This document shows positions 34,960 through 52,319 of a DNA stretch of 64,000 bases, in pieces (position 1 is the first letter of the stretch; the number at the start of each line of letters is the position of its first letter). Origin of the DNA: a gamma proteobacterium HIMB55 (GTDB taxonomy: Bacteria; Pseudomonadota; Gammaproteobacteria; Pseudomonadales; Halieaceae). A program made the position numbers and the translations under genes. The stretch is taken from positions 124,001-188,000 of the forward strand of contig AGIF02000001.1 of NCBI GenBank assembly GCA_000227505.4. Direction: 5' to 3'. Under the pieces are notes generated by a model. That model made no database searches. It was given only the letters and a program-made list of their open reading frames with translations, and was not told the origin of the DNA.

Positions 34960-36183
34960 ATGGCTAAAGAAGCATTTGAGCGTAGTAAACCCCACGTAAA
35001 CGTGGGAACAATTGGGCACGTTGACCACGGTAAGACAACACTGACTGCAGCGTTGACACGTGTGTGCTCTGAAGTATTTGGTGGTGAGGCAGTTGCGTTT
35101 GACGGTATCGACAACGCACCTGAAGAGCGTGAGCGTGGTATCACGATCGCAACCTCACACGTAGAGTACGAGTCAAACGACCGTCACTACGCACACGTAG
35201 ATTGCCCCGGACACGCGGACTACGTTAAGAACATGATTACAGGTGCTGCGCAGATGGACGGCGCTATCCTTGTATGTGGTGCGACTGACGGCCCCATGCC
35301 TCAGACGCGCGAGCACATCCTGCTTTCACGTCAGGTAGGTGTTCCGTACATCGTAGTCTTCCTCAACAAAGCTGACCTTCTTGCAGAAGACTGCGGCGGT
35401 GTTGACACTGAAGAATTCGAAGAGATGAAAGAGCTTGTTGAGATGGAGCTTCGTGAGCTTCTCGACACTTACGAGTTCCCTGGCGACGACACGCCAATCA
35501 TCTGCGGTTCTGCGCTGATGGCGCTTAACGGCGAAGATGACAACGATCTCGGCACAACAGCTGTTAAGACACTCGTTGAAACACTCGACTCTTACATTCC
35601 AGAGCCAGAGCGTGCAATCGATCAGCCATTCCTGATGCCTGTTGAGGACGTATTCTCAATTTCAGGTCGTGGTACGGTTGTAACAGGTCGTGTTGAGCGC
35701 GGCATCATCACTGTCGGCGACGAAGTCGAGATCGTTGGTATCCGTGAGACAACCAAGACGACATGTACTGGTGTTGAGATGTTCCGTAAGCTGCTCGACG
35801 AAGGTCGTGCTGGTGAGAACGTTGGTGTTCTTCTGCGTGGTACTAAGCGTGATGACGTTGAGCGTGGTCAGGTTCTTTCTGTACCTGGTTCAGTTCAGCC
35901 TCACACCAAGTTTGAAGCTGAAGTATACGTTCTGTCTAAAGATGAAGGCGGTCGTCACACACCATTCTTCAAAGGCTACCGTCCACAGTTCTACTTCCGT
36001 ACAACTGACGTGACAGGTGCTGTTGAGCTTCCTGCTGGCGTTGAGATGGTAATGCCAGGTGACAACCTGAACTTCGTTGCAACGCTAATCGCGCCAATCG
36101 CGATGGAAGAAGGCCTGCGTTTCGCTATCCGTGAGGGTGGCCGAACTGTTGGCGCTGGTGTTGTTGCGAAAATCATCGAGTAA
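34960..36183 (+). CDS. tuf: Elongation factor Tu
   Basis: 407-residue EF-Tu, which carries aminoacyl-tRNA to the ribosome as a GTP complex. GTPase motifs are GHVDHGKT (19-26), DCPGHADY and NKAD, with the switch I region and domains II and III complete. It is 13 residues longer than E. coli EF-Tu, with small insertions after NKAD ([14 protein letters not shown]) and near GEDDNDLG. Ribosome site AGGAGAGG. Codon use is strongly biased, as expected for high expression. It is in the tufB position (after thrT, before tRNA-Trp-secE); no second copy follows fusA in this window. Confidence 0.98.
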   Translation: MAKEAFERSKPHVNVGTIGHVDHGKTTLTAALTRVCSEVFGGEAVAFDGIDNAPEERERGITIATSHVEYESNDRHYAHVDCPGHADYVKNMITGAAQMDGAILVCGATDGPMPQTREHILLSRQVGVPYIVVFLNKADLLAEDCGGVDTEEFEEMKELVEMELRELLDTYEFPGDDTPIICGSALMALNGEDDNDLGTTAVKTLVETLDSYIPEPERAIDQPFLMPVEDVFSISGRGTVVTGRVERGIITVGDEVEIVGIRETTKTTCTGVEMFRKLLDEGRAGENVGVLLRGTKRDDVERGQVLSVPGSVQPHTKFEAEVYVLSKDEGGRHTPFFKGYRPQFYFRTTDVTGAVELPAGVEMVMPGDNLNFVATLIAPIAMEEGLRFAIREGGRTVGAGVVAKIIE

Positions 36184-36224
36184 TTGATGAGCCTGTGAGG
36201 TGTGCTGCGGCGCGCCTCGATATT

Positions 36225-36255
36225 AAGCCGAACCGTCTTTTGACGCGTTCGGCTT
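36225..36255 (+). terminator. Intrinsic terminator after tuf
   Basis: AAGCCGAAC (36225-36233) and GTTCGGCTT (36247-36255) form a 9-bp stem, extended by CGTC/GACG around TTTT. A weak TTGTCGTCT follows. The strength of the stem 42 bases after tuf supports termination. Confidence 0.65.
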
Positions 36256-36298
36256 TGTCGTCTCTGCCGATTCTGTGGGGATGACCACCAGATGTGTT

Positions 36299-36374
<76 letters not shown>

Positions 36375-36447
36375 CTCTCATCGGATGATGAAGTGGCAAC
36401 GTAATTTAGGAAGAGGGTGATGTGTCGTTCTCTCGAAGGATTGAAGT

Positions 36448-36807
36448 ATGAGTGAAGCTGCGGGCAACAAGCTCGATAGCCTGAAGTGGTTGTTAGTTGC
36501 GCTACTCGTGGGTGCAGGCATCTACGGCAATAGCTATTTCAGTGACGAATCCCTGCTGTACCGGGTGATTGGGTTGCTTGTCATTGCGGGTGTCGCAATG
36601 TCCATCGCGGTGACAACTGCGCGTGGCGATTCCGCCTGGACGATGATTAAGGGCGCACGGACTGAAATCCGAAAGGTTATTTGGCCAACACGCCAAGAGA
36701 CAACGCAGACCACCATCATCGTGATGATCTTTGTTGTTGTTTGTGGGTTGTTTTTTTGGGCGCTCGACAGTTTCTTGGGCTGGTTAGCCTCGCTGTTGTT
36801 GGGCTAA
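36448..36807 (+). CDS. secE: Preprotein translocase subunit SecE
   Basis: 119-residue SecE, the essential clamp of the SecYEG channel. Three hydrophobic segments (near 12-30, 37-53 and 88-112) match the three-helix gammaproteobacterial form. The conserved cytoplasmic helix reads ARTEIRKVIWPTRQET. Start ATG with AAGGA upstream; nusG follows by 21 bases. Confidence 0.95.
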   Translation: MSEAAGNKLDSLKWLLVALLVGAGIYGNSYFSDESLLYRVIGLLVIAGVAMSIAVTTARGDSAWTMIKGARTEIRKVIWPTRQETTQTTIIVMIFVVVCGLFFWALDSFLGWLASLLLG

Positions 36808-36828
36808 GTACTGAGATAAGGGAAATTC

Positions 36829-37362
36829 ATGGCTTTACGTTGGTATGTAGTTCACGCCTTTTCTCAGTACGAGAAAAAGGTAGCTGTCGCGCTTAAAGAG
36901 CGGGTAGATCGTTTCGGCATGCAGGATCGGTTTGGCGAGATTATTGTCCCGACAGAAGAAGTGATCGAAATGAAGGGCGGACAAAAGCGCAAAAGCGAGC
37001 GCAAGTTCTTCCCAGGCTACGTTTTGGTTCAGATGGAACTCGACGACGACACGTGGCACTTAGTGAAAGACACGCCTCGCGTACTCGGCTTTATTGGTGG
37101 AAAGGCTGATAAGCCCGCGCCTATTACTGAAGCTGAGGCGAACGCTATCTTGCAGCGCGTTGAAGCGGGTGTGGATCAGCCTAAGCCCAAGACTGTCTTC
37201 GAGCCGGGTGAGATGGTTCGTGTTATCGACGGTCCATTCAACGACTTTAACGGTGTCGTTGAGAGTGTGAATTATGAAAAAAGCCGCTTAAACGTGGCTG
37301 TTTTGATCTTCGGTCGCTCGACGCCCGTAGAGTTGGAATTCGGTCAGGTCGAAAAGGGCTGA
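36829..37362 (+). CDS. nusG: Transcription termination/antitermination protein NusG
   Basis: 177-residue NusG, which binds RNA polymerase and links it to Rho or to the ribosome through S10. [29 protein letters not shown] and the KOW domain [22 protein letters not shown] are all present. Its order secE-nusG-rplK is standard. Confidence 0.97.
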   Translation: MALRWYVVHAFSQYEKKVAVALKERVDRFGMQDRFGEIIVPTEEVIEMKGGQKRKSERKFFPGYVLVQMELDDDTWHLVKDTPRVLGFIGGKADKPAPITEAEANAILQRVEAGVDQPKPKTVFEPGEMVRVIDGPFNDFNGVVESVNYEKSRLNVAVLIFGRSTPVELEFGQVEKG

Positions 37363-37465
37363 TCAATCGCGCCGGTTTACGGTGCAAAAGTAACGCCGCC
37401 TAGCGGCAATGATTGGGGAGCCCGCGCAGCTTGCTGCAACGGCGTTTGAACCCAGGAGAAAAAAC

Positions 37466-37900
37466 ATGGCAAAGAAAATTGACGGCTACATTAAGCTGCA
37501 AATCCCTGCCGGTCAGGCAAACCCCTCGCCACCCGTTGGTCCAGCACTGGGTCAAAAAGGTGTGAACATCATGGAATTCTGCAAAGCGTTTAACGCTGAG
37601 ACTCAAGGCCTTGAGCCAGGTCTGCCGATTCCTGTTGTTATTACTGTTTACAACGACAAGTCATTTACCTTCATTAAGAAGACACCACCCGCATCTGTTC
37701 TGCTGAAAAAAATTGCAGGTATTAAGAGCGGTTCTGGCCGTCCTAATACAGAGAAGGTGGGCAAGGTAACTCGCGCGCAGCTCGAAGAAGTTGCAACGCA
37801 GAAGTGGCCTGATTTGACAGCTGCAGATATGGACGCAGCTGTTCGTACGATCGCTGGCAGCGCGCGCGCAGCGGGCATCGAGACAGAGGGAGTGGTTTAA
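37466..37900 (+). CDS. rplK: 50S ribosomal protein L11
   Basis: 144-residue L11 (uL11), part of the GTPase-associated centre. [39 protein letters not shown] (residues 2-40) and the C-terminal RNA-binding domain are complete. ATG at 37466 with CCCAGGAG upstream; the frame extends 19 codons earlier without support. The 103-base leader after nusG has a GCCGC/GCGGC hairpin and a GATTGGGGAG stretch that could be an L1 operator, by analogy with E. coli. Confidence 0.97.
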   Translation: MAKKIDGYIKLQIPAGQANPSPPVGPALGQKGVNIMEFCKAFNAETQGLEPGLPIPVVITVYNDKSFTFIKKTPPASVLLKKIAGIKSGSGRPNTEKVGKVTRAQLEEVATQKWPDLTAADMDAAVRTIAGSARAAGIETEGVV

Positions 37901-37902
37901 CA

Positions 37903-38598
37903 ATGGCTAAGTTATCAAAGCGCGTAAAAGCGTTTCGCGAGCGTGTTGACGCAAACAAGAGCTATCCCCTCAATGAGGCGATTGCGATCCTCAAGGAAAC
38001 GGCAACCGCGAAGTTCAACGAATCTGTAGAGATTGCGGTAAACCTTGGCGTCGATGCACGTAAATCGGACCAAGGCGTTCGTGGTGCGACAACCCTGCCT
38101 CACGGTACTGGTTCAGAAGTTCGCGTAGCGGTATTCACTCAGGGTGAAAATGCTGACAAGGCGAAAGAAGCCGGTGCCGACCTTGTAGGTATGGAAGAGC
38201 TTGCCGACCAGATTAAAGGCGGCATGATGGATTTCGACGTCGTTATTGCATCTCCCGATGCGATGCGTGTTGTTGGTCAGCTGGGTCAGGTTTTGGGTCC
38301 TCGTGGTCTTATGCCCAACCCGAAAACTGGCACTGTAACGCCAGACATCACTGCGGCCGTACAGAATGCGAAAGCGGGTCAGGTGCGTTTCCGTACTGAC
38401 AAGAACGGCATTATCCATGGCGGTATTGGAAAAATTGATTTTGATGCTGCAGCTATCGAGGGCAATCTCGTCGCGGTATTGGCTGACCTCAAAAAGGCGA
38501 AGCCAGCAGCAGCAAAAGGCGTATATGTTCGTAAAGTGACACTGTCCACGACTATGGGCCCTGGCGTCACGATCGATCACAGCGCTATCGAATTTTAA
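37903..38598 (+). CDS. rplA: 50S ribosomal protein L1
   Basis: 231-residue L1 (uL1), which forms the L1 stalk and in E. coli represses the rplKA m[47 protein letters not shown] and IHGGIGK are family motifs. It starts two bases after rplK. Confidence 0.97.
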   Translation: MAKLSKRVKAFRERVDANKSYPLNEAIAILKETATAKFNESVEIAVNLGVDARKSDQGVRGATTLPHGTGSEVRVAVFTQGENADKAKEAGADLVGMEELADQIKGGMMDFDVVIASPDAMRVVGQLGQVLGPRGLMPNPKTGTVTPDITAAVQNAKAGQVRFRTDKNGIIHGGIGKIDFDAAAIEGNLVAVLADLKKAKPAAAKGVYVRKVTLSTTMGPGVTIDHSAIEF

Positions 38599-38611
38599 TG
38601 ATCCAGAATTT

Positions 38612-38860
38612 GCTCCGGGCTTGCCCGGGGCTCGCTTGTCGCTGTTTGGCAGGCACGGAGTGCAGCGTTTAGGCACTCCACTTTGAAGTCTTAAGCAGAG
38701 TGTGTGGGCGCAGCCCCTAGCAGGACGCAGGACTATCAAAGACCGTAGGGGGAGACACTGTCTCCTTAAACGAAGCTGGTAGAAGTTCAACCTACGCAGA
38801 TGGTGAATACGTTCACCTAGGGTGGTCATAGCAGTGTTATGGCCTTGGCATAAACCATAG
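38612..38860 (+). ncRNA. L10 leader (rplJ mRNA leader)
   Basis: The 272-base gap between rplA and rplJ has no gene and is rich in structure, as expected for the L10 leader that the L10-(L12)4 complex binds. Hairpins seen: GCTCCGGG-CTTG-CCCGGGGC (38612-38631), GGAGAC-ACT-GTCTCC near 38752-38766, and GGTGAA-TACG-TTCACC (38802-38817, a UACG tetraloop). The kink-turn was not identified by eye; boundaries are approximate. Confidence 0.6.
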
Positions 38861-38870
38861 GAGTAGATCC

Positions 38871-39401
38871 GTGGCAATTGGACTCGAAGAGAAGAAAGCG
38901 ATCGTCGCTGAAGTCAACGAGACAGCGGCCAGTGCTTTGTCACTCGTTATTGCTGACGCCCGAGGCGTAGCATCGAATGACATGACGGCTCTCCGCGCCA
39001 CCGCTCGCGAGAATCAAATTCAGTTACGCGTTGTTCGTAACACTCTCGCAAAGCGTGCACTCGAAGGTACTGACTATGAATGTGTCAACGACACACTCGT
39101 AGGTCCGTCCATCTTTGGATTTTCAATGGAAGATCCAGGTGCAGCGGCTCGGTTGTTCAAAGATTTCGCTAAAGATAATAGCGAATTCGAAGTCAAAGCA
39201 TTGTCCGTTAGCGGTAAGTTGCTGGGTGCAGACCAGCTCGACGTGTTGGCTAAACTGCCAACTCGCGAGCAAGCACTCGCATCGTTGATGAGCGTTATGC
39301 AAGCGCCTGTCGGCAAGCTTGTTCGTACGATGAATGAAGTACCAAGCAAGCTCGTTCGTACAGTGGCAGCGGTTCGTGATCAAAAAGAGCAAACCGCGTA
39401 A
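38871..39401 (+). CDS. rplJ: 50S ribosomal protein L10
   Basis: 176-residue L10 (uL10), the stalk base that carries L7/L12 dimers on its C-terminal helix. [29 protein letters not shown] and [11 protein letters not shown] are conserved. The start is GTG at 38871 with AGGAG upstream. It is probably autoregulated through the leader before it. Confidence 0.97.
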   Translation: MAIGLEEKKAIVAEVNETAASALSLVIADARGVASNDMTALRATARENQIQLRVVRNTLAKRALEGTDYECVNDTLVGPSIFGFSMEDPGAAARLFKDFAKDNSEFEVKALSVSGKLLGADQLDVLAKLPTREQALASLMSVMQAPVGKLVRTMNEVPSKLVRTVAAVRDQKEQTA

Positions 39402-39437
39402 GCGAGTGCTCGACTACACATTTTAGGAGAGATAAAC

Positions 39438-39821
39438 ATGGCAATTTCAAAGGAAGAAATCCTTGATGCAATCGCAGAAATGAGCGTAATGGATGTTGTT
39501 GCGCTAATCGAAGCGATGGAAGAGAAGTTCGGCGTTTCAGCCGCAGCAGCCGTTGCAGTCGCAGCGCCAGCAGCGGGTGGCGATGCAGGCGGCGCAGCAG
39601 CAGCTGAGCAGACTGAATTCGACGTCATCCTCGCTTCTGCAGGTGAGAAGAAAGTAAACGTGATCAAGGCAGTTCGCGCGATCACTGGTCTTGGCCTCAA
39701 AGAGGCGAAAGGCCTGGTTGATGGTGCGCCATCACCCATCAAAGAAGGCGTTAGCAAAGAAGACGCTGAGGACATCAAGTCGCAAATCGAAGAAGCTGGC
39801 GGTTCAGTCGAGCTCAAGTGA
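39438..39821 (+). CDS. rplL: 50S ribosomal protein L7/L12
   Basis: 127-residue L7/L12 (bL12), which recruits translational GTPases. The N-terminal dimer domain, an Ala-rich hinge (about 35-58), and the C-terminal EKTEFDVIL-like and [27 protein letters not shown] sequence are complete. Ribosome site TAGGAGAG. A terminator/attenuator follows before rpoB. Confidence 0.97.
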   Translation: MAISKEEILDAIAEMSVMDVVALIEAMEEKFGVSAAAAVAVAAPAAGGDAGGAAAAEQTEFDVILASAGEKKVNVIKAVRAITGLGLKEAKGLVDGAPSPIKEGVSKEDAEDIKSQIEEAGGSVELK

Positions 39822-39851
39822 TCCTTTTAGGATTGCAGATTTGCAGGTCCG

Positions 39852-39881
39852 GGCTGGTGCGCAATGCGCACCGGCCTTTTT
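39852..39881 (+). terminator. Intrinsic terminator/attenuator between rplL and rpoB
   Basis: GGCTGGTGCGC (39852-39862) and GCGCACCGGCC (39866-39876) form an 11-bp stem with one G-U and an AAT loop, followed by five T. Position matches the E. coli rplL-rpoB attenuator, which lets only a fraction of transcripts reach rpoBC. Confidence 0.85.
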
Positions 39882-39958
39882 CCGGTTCTAGTGGCCGGTT
39901 TAATTGGCTTAAGCCATTCGTGTTGGTGATAACCAACGACATTCGTTGAGGAGTATCA

Positions 39959-44050
<4,092 letters not shown>

Positions 44051-44063
44051 GGGGAGAGAACAC

Positions 44064-47000
44064 GTGAAAGATTTATTAAACCTGTTGAACCGCGAGAAAT
44101 CTGAAGATTTTGATGCGATCCGTATTGGTCTTGCCTCACCCGAGATGATCCGTTCGTGGTCTTACGGCGAGGTTAAGAAGCCTGAGACAATTAACTACCG
44201 TACGTTCAAGCCAGAGCGTGACGGCCTTTTCTGCGCCAAGATCTTTGGCCCGGTTAAGGACTACGAGTGCCTCTGCGGTAAGTACAAGCGCCTCAAGCAT
44301 CGCGGTGTCATCTGTGAAAAGTGTGGCGTTGAAGTCGCGTTGGCAAAGGTTCGTCGTGAGCGTATGGGTCACATCGAGCTCGCGAGCCCAGTGGCACACA
44401 TTTGGTTCTTGAAGTCGCTACCTTCGCGTATTGGCTTGCTGCTGGATATGACGCTTCGTGATATCGAGCGCATTCTGTACTTTGAATCATACGTTGTGAC
44501 CGATCCCGGCCTTTCGACGCTTGATCATGGCCAGCTGTTGAATGACGAGCAGTACTTCGAAGCCATGGAAGAGTTCGGTGACGAGTTCACTGCGAAGATG
44601 GGTGCTGAGGCAATTCAAGAACTGATGATTCAGCTTGACTTGCGTGGCGAAATCGAGCGTCTTCGTGAGGAAATTCCGCAGACCAACTCTGAGACAAAGA
44701 TTAAGAAGCTTTCCAAGCGCTTGAAACTCATGGAAGCCTTCGATAAGTCAGGCAACCGTCCAGAGTGGATGGTGTTGAACGCGCTGCCTGTTCTGCCACC
44801 CGATCTGCGTCCATTGGTGCCATTGGATGGTGGTCGTTTTGCGACGTCAGATCTGAACGATTTGTACCGACGCGTTATCAACCGTAACAACCGACTCAAG
44901 CGTCTGCTCGACCTCAACGCGCCCGATATCATCGTACGCAACGAGAAGCGCATGCTGCAGGAATCTGTTGACGCGCTGTTGGATAACGGACGTCGCGGGC
45001 GCGCGATCACTGGCTCTAACAAGCGTCCATTGAAGTCGCTTGCTGACATGATCAAGGGTAAGCAGGGCCGTTTCCGTCAGAACCTTCTCGGCAAGCGTGT
45101 TGATTACTCTGGCCGTTCGGTGATCGTGACGGGTCCAACCCTGAAGCTTCACCAGTGTGGTTTGCCTAAGAAAATGGCTCTTGAGCTGTTCAAGCCCTTT
45201 ATCTTTGGCAAGCTCGAGCACCGCGGTTTGGCGAGCACCATCAAAGCCGCTAAGAAAATGGTCGAGCGTGAGCCACCCGAGGTTTGGGATATCCTTGCCG
45301 AGGTGATTCGTGAGCACCCAGTTCTGCTGAACCGTGCCCCGACGCTTCACCGCTTAGGTATTCAGGCGTTTGAGCCTGTTTTAATTGAAGGTAAAGCGAT
45401 TCAGCTTCACCCCTTGGTCTGTGCGGCTTACAACGCTGACTTTGACGGTGACCAGATGGCGGTACACGTACCGCTGACGTTGGAAGCACAGCTCGAAGCT
45501 CGTGCACTGATGATGTCGACAAACAACATTCTGTCGCCCGCATCAGGTGACCCCATCATTGTTCCTTCTCAGGACGTGGTTTTGGGTCTCTACTACATGA
45601 CTCGTGAGCGTATTAACGCGAAGGGCGAGGGCATGGTCTTTGCGGACACGAAGGAAGTATCACGCGCTTACGCAAGTGGTGCTGTACACCTTCAGGCACG
45701 CGTCAAAGTGCGTATCCACGAAGAAGTCATTGAGTATGGTGAAGCGGCACAGGCGCGAACCCGCGTTGTCGAGACAACGGTTGGTCGTGCACTCCTATGG
45801 AATATTGTTCCAGAGGGCCTTGGTTACGACATGATTAACCGGCCCATGGTCAAGAAGGCAATCTCGCAGGTCATTAACCAGTGCTACCGTGCGGTGGGTC
45901 TGAAGCAAACATGTATTTTTGCTGACCAGCTTATGTACACCGGTTACGAGTACTCAACCAAGTCGGGATCGTCGATTGGGGTTAACGATTTCGAGATCCC
46001 AGATGCGAAAAACGAGCTCATCGAGAAAGCGGACGCTGAAGTTGTTGAGATCGAGCGACAGTACTCAGCGGGTCTGGTGACTCAGGGTGAGAAGTACAAC
46101 AAAGTCATCGATATCTGGTCACGTACAAACGAGCAGGTTGCTAAGGCGATGATGGCTAATCTCTCATCGGAGACGGTTGTAAACCGTGACGGTGACGAGG
46201 AGCAGCAAGACTCGTTCAACTCTGTGTATATGTACGCTGACTCAGGGGCGCGAGGTTCGCCCGCACAGATTCGTCAGTTGGCCGGTATGCGCGGCTTGAT
46301 GGCGAAGCCCGATGGTTCGATTATCGAAACGCCCATTACTGCGAACTTCCGTGAAGGTTTGAACGTACTCCAGTACTTCATCTCAACCCACGGTGCGCGA
46401 AAGGGTTTGGCCGATACAGCCCTAAAGACTGCAAACTCGGGTTACCTGACTCGTCGTCTCGTGGATGTTGCTCAGGACGTGGTTGTGATCGAGCAGGACT
46501 GTGGCACTGAGCGCGGTCTTCTGATGACACCTGTTATCGACGGTGGTGACATCATTGAATCGCTCGCTGACCGCGTACTGGGTCGAATCGTGGCAGCAGA
46601 CGTGGTTAAGCCGGGTTCAGAGGAAGTGCTTGTCCCCGCTGGCACTCTTGTTGACGAGCTTTGGATGCAGCGCATCGAAGAGATGGGTATTGACGAGATT
46701 CTCGTACGTTCGCCGATCACTTGTGAGACGCGCTACGGCATTTGTTCGACCTGTTACGGTCGTGATCTAGGTCGTGGTCATCAGGTCAATATGGGCGAAG
46801 CGATTGGTGTCGTGGCTGCTCAGTCGATTGGTGAGCCGGGTACACAGCTTACGATGCGTACTTTCCACATTGGTGGTGCCGCGTCGGGCCAGGCAGCTCA
46901 GGACAATATCCAGGTGAACTCTGACGGCACCGTCCGTCTGCACAATATGAAGGTCGTAGACCGTGCGGATGGTTCTCTGGTGGCCGTTTCTCGATCGGGC

Positions 47001-48353
47001 GAGCTGTCTGTTATGGATAGCGTTGGTCGTGAGCGCGAGCGCTACAAAGTACCTTACGGTGCAGTGATCAAAGTGGGCGATGACTCTCCAGTTGCAGCAG
47101 GTGATGTCGTGGCAACCTGGGATCCACACACGCACCCAATCGTGACTGAAGTCGCTGGTATCGTGAAGCTCAGTGGTATGGAAGAAGGTGTGACTATTAA
47201 GCGTCAGACTGACGAGTTCACTGGCCTTTCAAGTATCTCAGTCATGGACCCATCAGAGCGTCCAAGTGCGGGTAAAGATATCCGCCCAGCGGTAACGCTT
47301 GTTGATGATAAGGGTGAGGAGTTGTACCTCGCAGGTACAAACGTTCCTGCGCACTACTTCCTGCCTGCGTCTGCGATGGTCAACCTCGAAGACGGCGTCA
47401 AGGTCGAAGTCGGTGACGTTATTGCGCGTATCCCGCAGGAAGGCTCTAAGACACGTGACATTACCGGTGGTTTGCCACGAGTTGCTGACCTCTTTGAAGC
47501 ACGTAAGCCAAAAGAGCCTGCGATTCTCGCTGAGATCTCAGGCACGGTTAGCTTCGGTAAAGAGACGAAAGGTAAGCGTCGCTTGGTGATCACACCGACC
47601 GACGGCAAGACATTGCCTGATGGTTCAGATCACTACGAGGAGCTCATTCCAAAGTGGCGTCAGCTCTCTGTGTTCGAAGGCGAGCAGGTTGAGAAGGGCG
47701 AAGTTGTATCTGAAGGTCCGCTCAGCCCACACGATATCCTTCGGTTGAAGGGTATTCCTGAACTTGCGAAGTACATCGTTAACGAAATCCAAGAGGTCTA
47801 TCGCCTCCAGGGTGTGAAGATTAACGATAAGCACATCGAAGTGATTGTGCGCCAGATGCTCCGCAAGGCGAACGTTGTCTCCGCTGGTGACTCAACCTTT
47901 ATTAAGGGTGAGCAGATCGAGTGGAATGCGTTCCTCGAAGAGTGCGATCGCATGGATGCTGAGGGGCTTGTTCGACCAACTGTTGAACGCGAGCTCTTGG
48001 GTATTACCAAAGCGTCGTTGGCGACAGAGAGCTTCATCTCTGCAGCGTCGTTCCAGGAGACTACACGTGTCCTCACTGAGGCAGCAGTAACTGGCAAGCG
48101 TGATTACCTCCGCGGCTTGAAGGAGAACGTCATCGTTGGTCGTTTGATTCCTGCCGGTACAGGTCTCGCGCACCACGAAGAGCGTCGACGTCAGCGTGCG
48201 TTGGATAGCGAATCTGGTGTTCAGATGTCTGCTGAGGAGTTCTCTGAAAGCTTTGCTGAAGAACTCGAAAAGGCTGGAGCTGCTGACGATTTGGCAGAAG
48301 CGCTCGCAGCTGAGTTGGAAAACGCAGCAGCCACCGAGGGTGATGCTGAGTAA
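44064..48353 (+). CDS. rpoC: RNA polymerase beta' subunit
   Basis: 1429-residue beta' subunit. Zinc ribbon one is [20 protein letters not shown] (about 70-90), the catalytic NADFDGD is at 457-463, and the second zinc site is [20 protein letters not shown] (given as around 890-910). The C-terminal tail is Glu/Ala-rich. GTG start with GGGGAGAG upstream, 13 bases after rpoB. Confidence 0.98.
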   Translation: MKDLLNLLNREKSEDFDAIRIGLASPEMIRSWSYGEVKKPETINYRTFKPERDGLFCAKIFGPVKDYECLCGKYKRLKHRGVICEKCGVEVALAKVRRERMGHIELASPVAHIWFLKSLPSRIGLLLDMTLRDIERILYFESYVVTDPGLSTLDHGQLLNDEQYFEAMEEFGDEFTAKMGAEAIQELMIQLDLRGEIERLREEIPQTNSETKIKKLSKRLKLMEAFDKSGNRPEWMVLNALPVLPPDLRPLVPLDGGRFATSDLNDLYRRVINRNNRLKRLLDLNAPDIIVRNEKRMLQESVDALLDNGRRGRAITGSNKRPLKSLADMIKGKQGRFRQNLLGKRVDYSGRSVIVTGPTLKLHQCGLPKKMALELFKPFIFGKLEHRGLASTIKAAKKMVEREPPEVWDILAEVIREHPVLLNRAPTLHRLGIQAFEPVLIEGKAIQLHPLVCAAYNADFDGDQMAVHVPLTLEAQLEARALMMSTNNILSPASGDPIIVPSQDVVLGLYYMTRERINAKGEGMVFADTKEVSRAYASGAVHLQARVKVRIHEEVIEYGEAAQARTRVVETTVGRALLWNIVPEGLGYDMINRPMVKKAISQVINQCYRAVGLKQTCIFADQLMYTGYEYSTKSGSSIGVNDFEIPDAKNELIEKADAEVVEIERQYSAGLVTQGEKYNKVIDIWSRTNEQVAKAMMANLSSETVVNRDGDEEQQDSFNSVYMYADSGARGSPAQIRQLAGMRGLMAKPDGSIIETPITANFREGLNVLQYFISTHGARKGLADTALKTANSGYLTRRLVDVAQDVVVIEQDCGTERGLLMTPVIDGGDIIESLADRVLGRIVAADVVKPGSEEVLVPAGTLVDELWMQRIEEMGIDEILVRSPITCETRYGICSTCYGRDLGRGHQVNMGEAIGVVAAQSIGEPGTQLTMRTFHIGGAASGQAAQDNIQVNSDGTVRLHNMKVVDRADGSLVAVSRSGELSVMDSVGRERERYKVPYGAVIKVGDDSPVAAGDVVATWDPHTHPIVTEVAGIVKLSGMEEGVTIKRQTDEFTGLSSISVMDPSERPSAGKDIRPAVTLVDDKGEELYLAGTNVPAHYFLPASAMVNLEDGVKVEVGDVIARIPQEGSKTRDITGGLPRVADLFEARKPKEPAILAEISGTVSFGKETKGKRRLVITPTDGKTLPDGSDHYEELIPKWRQLSVFEGEQVEKGEVVSEGPLSPHDILRLKGIPELAKYIVNEIQEVYRLQGVKINDKHIEVIVRQMLRKANVVSAGDSTFIKGEQIEWNAFLEECDRMDAEGLVRPTVERELLGITKASLATESFISAASFQETTRVLTEAAVTGKRDYLRGLKENVIVGRLIPAGTGLAHHEERRRQRALDSESGVQMSAEEFSESFAEELEKAGAADDLAEALAAELENAAATEGDAE

Positions 48354-48360
48354 TTGGGTG

Positions 48361-48411
48361 GCGCGAACTTGACGGGGCCAGTCCCCGTCATTAGACTTCG
48401 CGCTCTTTTTT
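48361..48411 (+). terminator. Strong intrinsic terminator after rpoC
   Basis: Inner stem TGACGGGG/CCCCGTCA (48370-48390, loop CCAGT) lies inside an outer stem GCGCGAA/TTCGCGC (48361-48367 with 48397-48403), followed by TCTTTTTTA. It separates rpoBC from rpsL-rpsG-fusA, so the latter should have a promoter in the 48-base gap; none is clear. Confidence 0.9.
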
Positions 48412-48458
48412 ATAGCGCCTTTATTTGGGCGCGCTTAACGACTTGGAGTTAAGGCCGA

Positions 48459-48830
48459 ATGGCAACAATCAATCAGCTAGTGCGAAAGCCGCGCAAGCGT
48501 AAAGTAATGAAGAGTGGTGTACCTGCACTGCAGGCATGCCCACAGCGTCGAGGCGTTTGTACTCGCGTTTATACAACAACACCTAAGAAGCCCAACTCGG
48601 CACTGCGTAAGGTATGCCGTGTTCGATTGACTAGTGGCTTTGAAGTGTCCTCATACATTGGTGGTGAAGGCCACAACCTGCAGGAGCACAGCGTTGTTTT
48701 GATTCGCGGTGGTCGTGTTAAGGATTTGCCGGGTGTTCGTTACCACACCGTTCGAGGAAGCCTCGATACCTCTGGTGTAGCTAACCGACGTCAGGGCCGT
48801 TCGAAGTACGGTGCCAAGCGTCCTAAGTAA
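48459..48830 (+). CDS. rpsL: 30S ribosomal protein S12
   Basis: 123-residue S12 (uS12) of the decoding centre. [22 protein letters not shown] (Lys43 and Lys44, sensitive-type for streptomycin) and the loop [16 protein letters not shown] are conserved. First gene of the str group, with rpsG 108 bases later. Confidence 0.98.
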   Translation: MATINQLVRKPRKRKVMKSGVPALQACPQRRGVCTRVYTTTPKKPNSALRKVCRVRLTSGFEVSSYIGGEGHNLQEHSVVLIRGGRVKDLPGVRYHTVRGSLDTSGVANRRQGRSKYGAKRPK

Positions 48831-48938
48831 GGCGCAGTTGTAGAAAGAATCGGCTGTGTTTTGCGGCCATAACGTCACCCCGTGTGACAGTAAGGACAGC
48901 CCTAACGTGGCTGTGTAACCTGAAGAAGAGAGAAAGAC
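48831..48938 (+). promoter_or_regulatory. rpsL-rpsG spacer, possible S7 autoregulatory site
   Basis: This 108-base spacer holds two small hairpins, GTCAC-CCCGT-GTGAC and CAGCC-CTAACGT-GGCTG. In E. coli the S7 operator is in this spacer, so a similar role is likely from position, but no sequence match was established. Confidence 0.35.
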
Positions 48939-49409
48939 ATGCCAAGAAGACGCGTTGTTGCAAAACGTGAAGTGATACCCGATCCCAAGTACGGGAACAC
49001 TACCCTCGCAAAATTCATGAACCACGTAATGATCAGCGGAAAGAAGTCGGTCGCCGAATCTATTGTTTACGGTGCCCTTGACCTCGTTCAAGAGCGGAGC
49101 CAACGCGATCCCATCGAGGTATTCGACGAAGCACTCGAAAACATTGCACCTATGGTAGAAGTAAAGTCGCGCCGCGTTGGTGGTGCTACCTACCAGGTAC
49201 CTGTTGAAGTACGTCCTGCCCGTCGTGTAGCGCTTTCTATGCGCTGGCTCGTGGATTACGCGCGCAATCGTGGCGAGAAGTCTATGCGTATGCGTCTTGC
49301 TGGCGAGATCATGGACGCGTCACAAGGCAAAGGAAATGCGGTCAAGAAGCGTGAAGACGTGCACCGTATGGCAGAAGCCAACAAGGCGTTCTCGCACTTC
49401 CGATTCTAA
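48939..49409 (+). CDS. rpsG: 30S ribosomal protein S7
   Basis: 156-residue S7 (uS7), which starts assembly of the 30S head. [38 protein letters not shown] and the [19 protein letters not shown] helix are conserved. Ribosome site GAAGAGAG upstream; fusA follows by 30 bases. Confidence 0.98.
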   Translation: MPRRRVVAKREVIPDPKYGNTTLAKFMNHVMISGKKSVAESIVYGALDLVQERSQRDPIEVFDEALENIAPMVEVKSRRVGGATYQVPVEVRPARRVALSMRWLVDYARNRGEKSMRMRLAGEIMDASQGKGNAVKKREDVHRMAEANKAFSHFRF

Positions 49410-49439
49410 TTTCGCTGATCACAGCGACGAGGTATCAAC

Positions 49440-51545
<2,106 letters not shown>

Positions 51546-51857
51546 ACAATGCTTTGTAGGCTTGGGTAAAAAGCCGGCTCGCAACCAGACGCCAAATCTA
51601 ACGCATGGTTCTCTCCCTTTTCGGGTAGCCCTTTCCGTTACGCCGCCTCCTCACGGCGGGTTCTCTACGCACCCGCGCTAACGAGCGAGGGGCGAAGTCT
51701 TATTCCTGCCTTTCATGCGGTTTGCGCTCATTAAGCGAAGATGCCCGCTTTCAGTCTGCATACATTTTTTTGGCAAAAAGCTGGTTCTTTGTTAAAACCG
51801 TAGCAACAAAAGGCATAACGACGATATTCGGATAAGAGAAATAACAGAGGACGCATC
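51546..51857 (+). other. Spacer between fusA and the molybdenum hydroxylase genes
   Basis: No gene is seen in these 312 bases, and no piece resembling tuf was recognised. A CGCCG/CGGCG hairpin near 51641-51658, followed by GGTTCTCT, is a weak terminator candidate for the str operon. An AT-richer part (51760-51830) may hold the promoter of the next gene, but no hexamer pair is convincing. Confidence 0.5.
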
Positions 51858-52319
51858 ATGGTTAATTTCATGTTGAACGGTGAGGTGGTGAGCGCAGAGA
51901 GTGACTCGGACACGCCTTTATTATGGGTGCTGCGAGAGGAGCTTAAGTTGCGCGGCACGAAATTTGGTTGTGGCATTGCCCAGTGCGGTGCATGCACTGT
52001 TCATATTGACGGAAGCCCCATGCGCTCCTGTGTGACGCCCGTTAGTGCCGTATCTGGCAAATCTGTGACGACGATTGAAGGCCTTGCCACCCCTGTTGGC
52101 GAGGCACTCAAAACTGCATGGACCGAGGCACAGGTGCCGCAATGCGGGTACTGCCAGTCAGGCCAAATTATGCAAGCGGCAGGGTTGCTAGAGTCCAATC
52201 CAAACCCCTCCGACGATGAGATCGTTAACGCAATGAACGGTAATTTATGCCGTTGCATGGCCTACCCCCGAATTAAAAAGGCAATCAAGACGGCCGCGAA
52301 TGGAGGGACCATGTCATGA
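51858..52319 (+). CDS. Molybdenum hydroxylase [2Fe-2S] small subunit (IorA-like)
   Basis: 153-residue iron-sulfur subunit of the xanthine oxidase family, closest in form to the small subunit of isoquinoline 1-oxidoreductase and membrane aldehyde dehydrogenases. The plant-type cluster uses Cys38, 43, 46 and 58 (GCGIAQCGACTVH); the second uses Cys96, 99, 131 and 133 (QCGYCQSGQ, CRC). It passes electrons from the molybdenum centre. It overlaps the large subunit start by four bases (ATGA). The substrate cannot be told from the sequence. Confidence 0.88.
   Translation: MVNFMLNGEVVSAESDSDTPLLWVLREELKLRGTKFGCGIAQCGACTVHIDGSPMRSCVTPVSAVSGKSVTTIEGLATPVGEALKTAWTEAQVPQCGYCQSGQIMQAAGLLESNPNPSDDEIVNAMNGNLCRCMAYPRIKKAIKTAANGGTMS

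Noticed and set aside
38113..38877. 254-codon open frame on the reverse strand across rplA and the L10 leader
   Set aside because: It is antisense to a well-supported gene and leader; its composition is that of a shadow frame.
51546..51857. Remnant of a tuf gene after fusA
   Set aside because: No EF-Tu-like codons or the strongly biased codon pattern of tuf were recognised in any frame.
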